A stretch of DNA of 64,000 nt, taken from contig JAWUZG010000136.1 in NCBI GenBank assembly GCA_036785705.1, positions 1,922,001-1,986,000 on the forward strand. Direction: 5' to 3'. Shown here one piece after another: positions 24,573-36,200 of the stretch. Both the position numbers and the translations under genes were made by a program. Position 1 is the stretch's first letter, and each line of letters begins with the position of its first letter. The notes under the pieces are model-generated. The model worked only from the letters and a program-made list of their open reading frames with translations, had not been told where the DNA came from and searched no databases. This DNA is from Acanthornis magna. Its lineage: Eukaryota > Chordata > Aves > Passeriformes > Acanthizidae.

Positions 24573-25942
24573 GGGGGTTAATATCCATAACAGTATAACC
24601 ATTGCATCACATCTTGAGAGCAGAAAACCCAGTGGAATTACATGGTATTTAGGTGCCACCTCCTCAGGAATTAAAACTGATCTTTTTAATAAAGAGGGGC
24701 AAAATCAAACGGACCAAAAATATTTACTTAGACTTCTCTTCAGAGAACAGATGTATAATGTGAGAGAAAATGTGGGACTAATGATGGACTTGGAAAATGC
24801 AAATTTGAGTCTGCTTTGCAGAATGCTTAGCAAGGAACCACAAGTGTCCTGAGACCAAATACTGCCTGAAAGACAGGTCGTGCTGAAGAAATATTTTTCT
24901 TCTCATCCAAATTACTGACACCCTGCCAGCACTTGTCCTTAGCCAAGAAAAAACCCCTCTCAATTTTTTGTCAGTTTTGGTCGTGCCTAGGAATGAGGGC
25001 TGTCTGCCCAAGGGCTGAGGCAGCTGGCCTGGTGGAAGCAATAAAGGACACTGACCATGAGCCCACTCCTTAGCTATTTGTCCCCAGATCCCATGCTTTT
25101 CCAGCAATTGTCTCTGAGACACAAGCTCTGGGCTCTGTCAGACCTTGATCTCTGCTGGAGCTGCTTTGGAGGATGTCCAAAGCCAGTTTGGAAAGGACTT
25201 TTTCAGACATACGTCTGTGCTGAATACATAAATCATGCCAAAGAGCTGTGTCTCCTTGAACTCCTCTGATTTCAGGCAGGAGGGATGGAACCCTGATTGT
25301 TCTGACACTGAAAGACAGTTCTCATTTTATAAAAGCCTGGAATATCTTGGCTTTGAGGTTTAAAAGGAGTCACTCAGCCTCTCTCCCTTACAGCTGCTCT
25401 AATGAATCTGAGGGGTGATTTGTGAGAGGCTAGATTGGAATTGGCCAACCTTGGGTTATTTGCTTCCCAATCCTGTGGTGTGAAGAAGGCAAAGAAAAGC
25501 TGAGCAAACCTCAGCTTCCCACAAACCTATTGGTCTTTCATGTAACAGTTCTATATATTAGGATTTCCTGAAAGCTCTGCCCACGTTTTCATGTGTTATT
25601 TCTGAGACTGCATAAGGGGAAATGAAACTTCAAGCACACCAATCTGTGCTTTGTTCCTTGTACTTAGCAGTGTCAGAAGTGGGGTACCAAGCTGAGGCCA
25701 GGGCCACAAAGGTGACAGAAACACTCTCACTGGAAGTCAAACCATTGTAGAGGTCCTATGGCTCAGCTATTTGTTGGATCTAAACTCCTATTCCCACAAA
25801 ATAAATTCTCTTAGGAAGTCTGGTCTGTCCCATCTGGATGCGCCTTTGTCAGGAGAAAAAAGCACCCCAAATTCCTCCAGTCATGGATGAAAATCACACA
25901 TAGCTGTGGCTGGAGCAGCAACAACTTTTCCTTCTTCTCCAG
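24573..25942. other. Unique DNA, no supported gene
   Basis: No exon or transposon could be supported. A stretch near 25697-25740 is faintly CR1-like but too short to call. Confidence 0.45.
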
Positions 25943-26054
25943 ACTGTCATAATCATCCCATGGACATGGAAGCCGCTGATCCATATTTTGGTGACTCTTC
26001 AGAAGAAGCTTTTGGGGAACAACTGATGCAACTCTCCAGGTTCAGCAATGAAAG
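25943..26054 (+). CDS. Candidate exon, unknown product
   Basis: A pyrimidine-rich acceptor (ttttccttcttctccag, ending 25942) precedes 112 nt open in one frame, and the downstream edge AAAG/GCAAGC matches the consensus of the rare GC-AG intron class. The frame encodes a 36-residue acidic segment containing PMDMEAADPYFGDSSEEAF near its start and a basic end (SRFSNER). If read through the donor, the frame continues with a CNFCHKK motif and then becomes hydrophobic and enters a T/G tract by 26262. Two ATGs (25958 and 25964) lie early in the segment, the second in a good Kozak context. I do not recognise the protein; a decayed transposase-type gene or chance are alternatives. Signals are seen directly; the exon call is inference. 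Confidence 0.25.
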
Positions 26055-26261
26055 GCAAGCCTATTGCAATTTTTGTCATAAAAAACTTTCTTTAACCATT
26101 GTCATTATTGTCTATTTATTTAATTGCTATTTTTGGCATTGCTTATGGAAATATGGTAAGGTTACTAATTGTAATGTTCTGAACCCCCTTTCTGTGAAGA
26201 GACACCTGAATCTCTGCTCACTCGGAAGAGATTCTTTAGAATCTTGGTTCTTTCATCCCTG

Positions 26262-26352
26262 GGTTTTTTTTTGGTTTTTTTTCTGTTGTTTTTTGTTTGT
26301 TTGTTTTTTGGGTTTTTTTTGTTGATTGGGTGGGTTTTGGGGTTTTTTTTCT
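26262..26352 (-). repeat. T/G-rich low-complexity tract
   Basis: The plus strand is nearly all T and G (GGTTTTTTTT, TTTGTTTG words), the mirror of the A/C tracts elsewhere in the window. The frames through it are compositional artefacts. Confidence 0.9.
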
Positions 26353-29300
26353 TCTTTGAAATTTTTTCCTTTTATAGGATAGAATAAGTCAAATAAAAGC
26401 AAAGTGGAGTACAGGATAGAAGTTGTAAGAACAAAGCATCCAAACAATCTTTCATTCTCTTTTCTTCTTTTTCACTAAACTAAGATCGGAGGATGGCAGG
26501 AGGCCCTGAAATACAAAGATACATAGGATGTGACTCTGTGTGCAAATTTCTATCACAGAATTTGGAGAGGTGTTTGGAAAACTTTTGTAAAAGTTCTCCA
26601 AATGAAGATTAAATCCAGAAGCTTTACAATAGTTCAGTATTAATATTTCTAGGTAGACATAGGTGACAAGATGTTAAGAAATCTGCAGATTTTGTTCTTT
26701 TGCCTGTTTCCAACATAATAGTGCAGCCAAATTTTCAATTTCAAGAATTTGTGTCAATACAAAAATGTATTTAATTCTCTACTTGCAAGAAATTTTGCAA
26801 AATCTCAGTCTTCCTGCCCTTCATCTGTGAGAGTATAGCACAGAGATACATTTTATTGTAAAGATGCTGTAAAACATGGAACAAAGCAGGTGACTAGGCT
26901 CTAGTTTTAAAAAAACACATTTGTAGAACAAGTTTTAGTGAACCAGTGTGGTCATTGATGTTGATCTTGTCTGTCTTATTCAAGGCACAAAACCATGTTA
27001 GATTTTGGTAGAGGAATGTTTTCCACCTGTGGTCTGATGTACAACCTAATCTAGACTTTTTGATTGTTAGCTGTTGATATTCAGTGCCTTCTTCTTTCCA
27101 GTTTTTATTACCTTTCCTATGAGCTCTTCATGGATTTAGACAAGAAGTTATTTGAGGCAGAAACATCCAGGTCTGGGATAAAATAATGAGTCATGACTAG
27201 AAACTTTCTATGTTGTAGAAATATAACTGGAAATAAGTCATGTTAACAAAAATAGATTGGCTGCATTAACCCAATTTGTTCCTTCACTGTGGTCATCCCA
27301 GTGTCTTCCCAGAAAACGAAATTCCAGTATTAGTAGTCTGTACAATTCTATTTTGTGTTTTTCTTCTCATCATATATTATGTGGCAGTTTTGTTCATTTT
27401 TTTTTCCTTTGGAGAGAGGCAAAATTGCAGAGGCTGTGGTCTGTGCAGTTGAATTGCTCTGCATAGTATGGCAGACAGAATTCTGTTAAACACTGACAAT
27501 TTTTGAAATAACAGAAGAAGTAAACTTTGTGACAAATACAGATCCAATAAATAGAACTGAAGTGCCATTAAAATTTCATTAGACTATTCAGTCATGCTCT
27601 TCACACTTCATTCCTTGTCTTCATGGGCTAAATCAGATGTTAATGCACATATATTTTTGACGGATTTTGATAACTTTGCTGCTTTTTAGAGATTAAATCT
27701 GACAAGTCAGCAGACCTGTTCTATGGCTGGGGATAGAGAGGTGGCAATAACAAGAATTATTTCAGGCAGGGGAAGCTGCGTTAATATTGAAGAGCAGTTT
27801 TCAAATAAAGCAGAAATTAGTAAAGTGCATTAAGAAATTCTTTAAAGTCTCAAAGCGTTGCCTCTTTTCTATTTCGATAAAATCATAGTAAATTTCTATG
27901 AAGAGCCTAATGACAGAACCATTTGCTCTTGCAGTGGCTATAAAGAAAAATGACTTCATGAACATGAAGACAAAACAAAATGTTGCAACACTAGCTGTTA
28001 ATATAAAACCTGTTTTTCCCAGGCCAGGGAATATAAGTCTTGTTTACTAACATCACAATTTATAAACTCTTGCACAACGTTATTACAAATAAATAATCAC
28101 ATTGAAGAACAATTCCATTAATTTCCTGAAATAATGTTGCAGAGCTGAGTGCACAAAAGCCAAGGAACATTAAAATTAACATAGTCTTTTGTTCCTATAT
28201 TTTTCCTAGAGCTATTTTCCACCAAGTAAACTGAAAATAAAAATTGCCTTATGTGCAGAAACACTAATGCCCTCAGGAGGGGTCAGGGGGGAGATTTGCC
28301 TCCATTTTGTAGATTCATGAGCTTATTTATTCTCTACCTGATATCCTGAGGATGGAATATGCTTTGATAGTGCAGCTTTCAAATGATTGGTGGTATGATG
28401 GGCTGATTTGGCTGAAATCTTCCAAAATATTTTTAGCCTAGCATAGCCATTTAGCATGCAAAAACACCAGTTTTAGTATTTTAGGCTCTTCAAATGAAGT
28501 TCTATATGGCCAAAATCAAGATCTTGGTTTTATTAGATAACCTTGATTATCCCATGGTTATGATAAGAGAGAACAGGTCAGACTGTGGAAGTTATTCCTG
28601 GTCCTGGGGGTATCCCATTTCCCTACCCAGTGTTCAGCAGTCATTAAAATTGCAGCCTTTTGTCACAGTCATTTTTTAAAAGTAAAAGGAAGGATTAATT
28701 ATTGGCTAAGAGCTCTGTTATACACTTTTTAAAAGGTCTAATTGAAAGCACATAAAATTCAACAGAAAAGCTTGAAATTACTTTGTTGGACATTTTTACA
28801 GAGAGAAAAGAGGCATGTCCCTGTACAGCCTGGAGAGAGCCATGAACTCCTTAGCATACATATTAGAAATTAGGGGAGAAATTACTTTATATTTCTGCTA
28901 AAATATCTTCTGACCAAACCCACTCAGTCACATTCTCCTTTGGCAAGCAAAGCTGGATGTCTCCTCTGCAATTTCCTCAAATCCCAGTCTGAGTCTGCAC
29001 TAGGGAAGGATAAAGCCCACAGTTACACACAATTGCCTGAGGAGGTTGTTTTCCATTTCTTCATGCCCATAAGACAGTGGAGTATCCCACAGAGGAGACA
29101 TGCAAAATTCTTCTCTCTCTGTCTACCTATGCGTACTATTTAAGGGAAGGGAATAATTCTTGAGGAGCAGATTCTGTATTTCCGTTTGTGCCAGCGTTGC
29201 TGTCCTTGCTCCATTGAGGGAAGTTTATTTCTCCATTTGGCTTTTCACAGCTGGCCCGTATTTCAACCTAGATAAACCGATCCCCTACAAAGACAATATC

Positions 29301-29683
29301 TAGAGGTAGCAAAATTTTCTGCTGACTCTTGGCCCAGATGTTCAGCTTCCAGCTGCTTACGATTGCTGAATAGGTTTTGATTCATAAACAGGCAGCATTG
29401 ACAGTAATCCCTCACAAAGACATTCCTTCATATCGGGCGTTTGCAGCACATAAATCCTATTCTCCAAGGATAATACATTATGTTTTCTCCTTTATATACT
29501 CAGAAACACTGCATACAGTACATAATATTGTTCCCTCATAAAGAAATTTAATAAAAAAGAACACATAGACATAACCTGCTTCCACCAAGGTGTGCAAATG
29601 CATCACAGTTTCACGTCACTGAGGATACTGTCAGATAGAACGCCAACAACAGTAGAAATTGCAGTGACTTGTCCCTTTCTTGA
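26353..29683. other. Unique AT-rich DNA, no feature seen
   Basis: No exon, RNA gene or transposon fragment could be supported. Confidence 0.45.
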
Positions 29684-29729
29684 ATGGATGGATGGATGGA
29701 TGGATGGATGGATGGATGGATGGATGGAT
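29684..29729 (+). repeat. (ATGG)n microsatellite
   Basis: About 11.5 uninterrupted units of ATGG over 46 bp. Pure arrays of this length are usually polymorphic. Confidence 0.97.
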
Positions 29730-32115
29730 TTCTTTATTTTTCTCCTCCAGGTTTCATGTGATCAGCATTGTCTCTCTAGGAAGTTTGCCGATTCTCAGCA
29801 GGAGTTTAACAATTTACTAAGCTACTTCTATAAATTTTCCTGGCTACTTAGTGGAAGCCTTTAGTCTTGTTTGTAAATCAAGTCATTGACCCTCTAAATC
29901 ACAGAGAGTTCTAATATGTAGATCAGACCTCTCCAGAAAGAGAAATTGTACAGTGAGTCAAAGATTCAGGTAGGAAAAAGAGATACCACTGATTGAATTA
30001 CCTGGTCAAAATTAAAGATGGTCAATGAACCAAAGACAAATGGGTGCCTTTTCCATTGCAGTGATGTGTTAATGTCAGACTTTTGTTATACATTTTAAAA
30101 TCAAACATATATTGTAGATATTGTTAATGGAATGGTATCTTTAGAGTGAAAAAAAACAGTGCATAAACCAGATGGTAAACACCTGCACTGATGTCTATTC
30201 ATAAAGGTACTTTATGACCATAATCGATGTGCTAAAAGAAAACACACTTTTGCCAGCTGATAAGCACAGGTGATGGCTGTGTGTTTTGTCTGCGTGGAGA
30301 ATGAACAAAGGAAACAAGAAACAATTAAACTCAAATTTTTAATGAAGAAAATATTCTTTTCCACCAACCAGGCAAAAAGTCAAGAGACTCACCCATTTTC
30401 ATGGTCCAAATAGTTTTTGCTCTCTCTTGGAAGACTGCATGGGTTTGTTCCTGTATAAAGTTTGAACCTAAGCCTATGGAAGTCAAAAAAGAAGATTTTA
30501 ATTGACTTCAGGTAACTTTGAAACACCTCCGCAGATAATTTTAATTTTAAACTGTTTGCAATATATAGAGGTAAAATAAACCTAAATGCACAGAAAACAT
30601 ATGTACCTTAAGCTTGGTCTAGTACTTTAGTAGTCACTACTGATTTTTTAGCAGAAGTCCTTTCTCTCTGTGAGAGGAGTGCTTCTTCAAACACCAGAAA
30701 TTCAAACCACAGGAGCATGAAATAACCAGAGAGAGCTAAGGGCAGAGGAGGGGTTTGCAGACAGTCCCTACACAAAAAGGAACAGTTCAGTGAAATAAAT
30801 ACAAGTTCTTCTAACAAGATTGGTGTTCCCTACTAATAACCCTGTTATGAACCTCTCTCTTATCTGTCACTTGAAGTCTTCTAGAAATGTTAGATGATAA
30901 ACTATGCATATACAAAGTGACTTGCCACAACTCTTTTATTTGTTTAAAAGAAAAAAGAGAAACGCATTATTTATGAGATCCAGCTATAAGGACAGCTAAG
31001 CAGTTTCCTTTAGGTTGGCTCAGCAGGGAATCTGATGCTGAACCACACTCATGGAATGACTGCCCGGGAACATTTGCAATAACGATCAGAAGGATTTATA
31101 ACACCAAAGCTCAGCAAGACACACCTTAAAACATCACCTGTCTTTATGAAGGTCATTGTTGGGACTCCAACTAAACAGCTGGAGCTTCAACAGATTTTTT
31201 ATAAACTCATGCGGCGAAGAAATCTATGTTCACATTATTATGTTGCTTGAATTTTTTGGGATCATAATCAGACCATATCCTCTTGGTTTATTTTTGTTTT
31301 ATTTTGTTTTTCTGTGGTAGATATTTTGTCTTTCCTTTCCATACCTGTTGTTTTATACTACTTGTCTATTCCAGGCTGCCCAGATGGAGAAGTGGGACCT
31401 CATCTGCTCCTGTCAGTGCCAACCTTGTTTACAATTTTGCCAGTTTTCCTTCAAGTATATTAGGCAGGGTGGCTTGGACACTGGAGTACCTTATACTTAC
31501 CTGATTCTTTTTTTGACGCCTTTTTTATCAGGTGGATATCTTAAAGTTTTATACCTTTAGTCATTACATTGCTCAGATGCTATAACAGCATCACAAAAAA
31601 GTCAAGTGGTGTTGTTGTGCTGTTGGTTAGACTATTTTAGTGTGTTTGCCTCTGGGTTCAAGGCCAGCTAACATTTTTTTAACCTGATTGATGCATTTCT
31701 GGTTTGAAATTGTGGCAGTCCTCTGCTTTGGCTACACCATTCTTCTCTGCTTATGGCAAGTAAAATGTATATTAGATAACATGGGAAATCTGAAGGCAAA
31801 CCTCCTCCAGAGAGGTACATGATCCAAATTTTTTCAGTGTGGACACCCTCTTTTTGTGTGACGAATGAAGTTAATGACTCAGCCAGATTTACTTAAAATA
31901 GCTCCTAAAACTCCACATTAAACCCGTATCTCTATTTGTGGTGTGATTTCCTGCCCTCTATCCAACACCTGCTGTCACATTTTCTTCCTCTCTTGAGAGT
32001 CTTTAGATTAACAAATGCCAAACTTGTGTCTGTATTGGCTCCGGAGGTCAGACTGCAGAACAGCATCTCCACTTAGGAGAGATGAAATAACATAATCCAA
32101 TCACTGGTGCATCAG
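29730..32115. other. Unique DNA, possible tRNA-like remnant at its right part
   Basis: No gene is supported. A pair of motifs like RNA polymerase III A and B boxes near 31620-31670 is listed under findings. Confidence 0.45.
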
Positions 32116-32119
32116 AATA

Positions 32120-32225
32120 ACAACCAGGAGACATGGATTTTATTCCTGTCTCTACCACCATCAGTTTGCATGACTTTGAGAAAATAATTCTGTTTTCTGC
32201 CCTTTCAGTTTTCTTATCTATATTA
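32120..32225 (+). mobile_element. MIR-like ancient SINE
   Basis: The order of blocks follows the amniote MIR core: CCAGGAGACATGGATTTTAT, CCTGTCTCTACCACCATCAG, GCATGACTTTGAG and TTTCAGTTTTCTTATCTAT followed by an A-rich end. It is clearly diverged, as expected for a SINE of that age. The following AAAC array starts directly at its A-rich end. Confidence 0.65.
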
Positions 32226-32330
32226 AAAACAAACAAACAAACAAACAAACAAACAAACAAACAAAAATCCAGAAAAAGTGAAACAAAAACACACCAAAAA
32301 ACCACAACCGAACAACAACAACAATGAGAA
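32226..32330 (+). repeat. (AAAC)n microsatellite and A/C-rich tail
   Basis: About nine uninterrupted AAAC units (32227-32262), then an irregular A/C-rich stretch ending in an (AAC)n-like run near 32315-32325. Confidence 0.95.
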
Positions 32331-32753
32331 GTTTAAGGAAACATTTTTCTTCAGTAATGTCCATGAGATTAATGCATTGAAAATAATGTGAGAAAACTAA
32401 ATGTGGCCAACCATTCTGAGGTTTATTTGAATTAATTGTCTTTCCTTCGTAATCCAGTGTGAAAAGAGATCTGCAGAATGAAACAGAAAAAGGATTAAGA
32501 TTCAGTATTTTAGGACAGTTTCATTGCCAGTGTTGACTTTCCCATTCTCTTATACTTTGGAAGAGAACAAAATAAGCTCCTTTTGTGTCCTGTAATTTTT
32601 CATTTAAACCTAATTGTTAAATTATTCCACATTGGCTTAAAATTTTGGACTAAAAATAACCTTTAGTTGTCATTTTAGCAAGAGATACAATTTGAAAAAA
32701 AACCAATGTAAATATATTTGGTAGACAAATATATTTAAACTAAAAATAAATTT

Positions 32754-32824
32754 ATCTATTTATTTATTTAGTTGGTTGGTTGGTTGGTTGGTTGGTTGGT
32801 TGGTTGGTTAGTTTGTTGGTTGTT
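32754..32824 (+). repeat. Compound (TTTA)n (GTTG)n microsatellite
   Basis: Three to four TTTA units switch directly into nearly ten GTTG units (32771-32809), followed by a degenerate GTTTGTTGGTTG end. Confidence 0.95.
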
Positions 32825-33137
32825 TATTGAAATAAGGAACTTAAGAGAACCAAGGCCTATGTTATAATTTTACCTAATTATGTTTATTTTTCACTAGCTT
32901 CTAAATGGTGCCCTATATTTCAAATTTCAGTGCTTGTGGTAGATTCAGGAATCCATAAATAAAATATTTCTGTCTGACATTATTCAAAAGACTCACAATA
33001 AATCAGAATTAAAAGTGTGGCTCTGATGAATGTCCATGTAGTAAAGAGGTCTTTGAGGAAAATAGGGGTGTGTCCATAGATAAATCAATTTTTATGGCAT
33101 CTCTTAGCAGAGTGAAGTCAACTCACATCCACCTGGC

Positions 33138-33227
33138 TCAGTGGGAGGTGTCCCTGCCCATGGCAGGGGGCTTGGAATGAGGAGGCCTTTAAGGGACCTC
33201 CCAACCCAATCCATTCCATCATTCTTT
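33138..33227 (+). mobile_element. CR1 LINE 3' end
   Basis: GTGTCCCTGCCCATGGCAGG, GGAATGAGGAGGCCTTTAAG and CTCCCAACCCAATCCATTCC, ending in a decayed octamer tail (atcattcttt). Forward orientation, strongly 5' truncated. Confidence 0.92.
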
Positions 33228-36200
33228 GTTACTGAGAGAAAAGATTTGACGAAGCCACAAAATGGAAGAGCAGAAGTAAACTGGAGAGCCAAATAAGCAG
33301 GACCATACATTAAGGAGTTTAAAAAGATGCACTGAGTGGCACAGCTGAGCTGCTTGTACAAATATGCGATGATTCAAATCAAAGTCACAGGACCCAGTGA
33401 TATCTTAAAAAATACACCAAAGAATGGAGCCCTCCTGCTCTGTTCCTCTCTTGAGATGTCCATGGAAAGGACATCCTTGAGGCACAGACTTTATTGTGAC
33501 TCCACATCAACACTTTGGTTTGGGAAAAGTGTCTCTTGCAGCCTTTCCTGTCTGTACCAAGCTTTGAACATGACAAACGTTGTGCACCATCTAAATTCAT
33601 TGGCTGCGGAGTGGTTTGCTATATTTAGGTCCCAGGACATCATTAATTAGGATTCACCGAATTCAACTGAGTTTAAAAGGTTGTCAATGAAAGCAGATCT
33701 CTCAGGTAGGTATGGTAAATATAAGGTCTTGGCTGCATGTGAAGAGCAGCCACAAAATTTTGAGCTTCTCCACTGGCCTGACAAGTGATTTGCAAAATTC
33801 TGTCCCTCTGTTCCAGTCTTCCATATCCCGAGACTGTTCCTTGCTTTAGTTTCAATATTTTCTTATTCATACAGAAATACCATTCATTTTGACTGTATGG
33901 GATACATTTCTTATATTGTTAACAGCTTTTCTGAAAACATGTCACTCTTGGTGATTAGATTAAATACAGCAAATGAATATGTTCTTTTTTTAGCTCCAGA
34001 ACCATCACAATTAAGTGGGTATTGTCATTACATACAAATGACCAAAATAAATGCGCAGTGGCCATCTGGAAAGCTCATTTCACAATCTGAATTTTCAGTG
34101 GTGGAAAATCTCAACCCGTCTGCTCCATATTTCTTACCTCAGATAAGCATGAGATGGACTTTCATTGCTAATAAATTAAATTTTGTCTTTGAATTGTGTT
34201 TCTCCACTATGAGAGTTTATAAGAATACCTTGAGAGAAAGAACAAGATTCTGAAAAAAGGATCCACTCATAGTCTGCTTTTTTTAAGGAAAACCCATTCG
34301 TTTTTACCAGTCCATGTAAATTGAAGGGATAAGTAAATGAGCAAAAAGAGCCATGCAAGATGTGTGCTGCTGTCTATAGATTATCAGAAAGAATGGTTCT
34401 GTGAAATGTGACTATCATTTTGTCTTTTTCCGTGGTCCTTAAACCTTTTAAGTCAAGTAAAGACTTAATTATAGAAACGTATGCTCAGATTTCACACAGT
34501 AGTGCTGTATTTTTAGATGGACTCAAGTATTTTTGAGATGACATCACAGAGGAGTTACTGGCATCTCCAGACTTTCTTTATTCTTACTAACACTGTTTGA
34601 GAAAGATAATCAATTTCTTATTTCTAAATCACACATAATCTGTGTTTTAAGCTCTCAATGTTTTAATTTTTTTAGTATCTATGTGCTTTTTTATAGCAGA
34701 GAATGTAACAAATTGGTAAGTAATTGAAACCTGATATTTTTCACCTCTGTAAAGCCAAAATATGCTCTCAAAGTGCTTTTTTCAAGATGGATTCTGACAT
34801 AATAAATGAGAAATTTTCATGTTGCAATTTATTTACTTGCTGGTAATTTCTCACAAAGTTTCTTACAAAGTTTCTTACAAAAGATTCTATCATCCTTACA
34901 GACCTTGATGAAAGAACTAATTCAGAGACCTCTACTAGACAAGGTTTCCAATGAGAAATACTTTCCCTGATTGTATTTAAACTTTGATAAGAGGAAACTA
35001 CGTACAAGAAAGAAAATATCTGTCATGTTTCTGTGTGAAATGGTGCTTGTCTGCTTACGAAAAGCTTTGCTGGAGATGGCAGACTGGCTGCAAAGGAGTT
35101 TTAGGGGGAGACCAGGGTGATCATAGTTGTTGTTATCACATATTGTCAATTCTGCTCTGAATAGCTCAGCAATAATTTTATATTAACACATGGTGGAAGT
35201 CTCACTAACTTCAGTAGGCTCAGACTCTCTCCCTCTGATAACAAAGGGGTAAAAAGGATAGCCTGGGGAAAGGTTTCCCTTAGAAGTTCAGTGAGGTTTA
35301 ATTCATTTCCTGATAAAAGTTAAAAATCTTTCAATGTACATGTCAAACATACATGCTTCCCCATCAAGCCTGTGAATGTGAGACAGGTTACAGAAACCTT
35401 CTAGATGCCCTGCTCCTCTAAAAACTTACACTTACCAAGTTGTTGGTCGTCCTTCACACTGTAATTGACTTGCCTAAAGGTAAAATCAGGAATTATTGCC
35501 TCCTTTGGGTTTTTCAGCATTTTCACTTCCAGCTGATATACACAAAAAGTTGAAATTCTCTGAAGTGCAGAAGGAAAACATAAATCATCTTGAGTTAGCT
35601 GATCTTCTCCTAAAGTACACGAGATGCTGACCGTGCAGGAATCCCATTCTTCTTTGGTTATAAATTCTATTTCTCAAAAAGCCGGAGAAGAAAAATGCAG
35701 TAAGGAGCATAAACTAGAATGTAAATTGTGAAATAGTTCTTTCTTTCACTGCTTCAGGTGTTCAATACTAAATACTGAACTGTAGCTCATGATGGTCTGC
35801 CCACATGTACTAATATTACCAGATGTTTATTCAACACATTAAATTATATCTTGGATTATAAATGACCACCAATCAAACACATGAGACTGATCCAGATGGA
35901 AAAATGGATGTATCTCTCTCAATACCCTTGATGCAGTGGCAGACAAGACAATTTGGGAAGAGAAAAACTTTAATTTTATGTCCTGTAGTAATTCTGGACG
36001 CAGTTACCTGCACACGTTCTCGTGTTGGTTCCAATCACTCATCAGACAACAGAAACTCCTGAAGTTTATTCATGGCTCTTCCTGGCTTGAAATAACACCT
36101 TCAATAAAGATGAAGCAGAGCAGAACCTACATTATACAGCACAACTTATTTTATGGTGAAGGAGTTTAAAATCACAGATGTCAACCAATCATCTTTGGAT

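Noticed and set aside
25690..25745. CR1-like wording around GGCCACAAAGGTGACAG
   Set aside because: One weak block, no continuation into neighbouring CR1 blocks.
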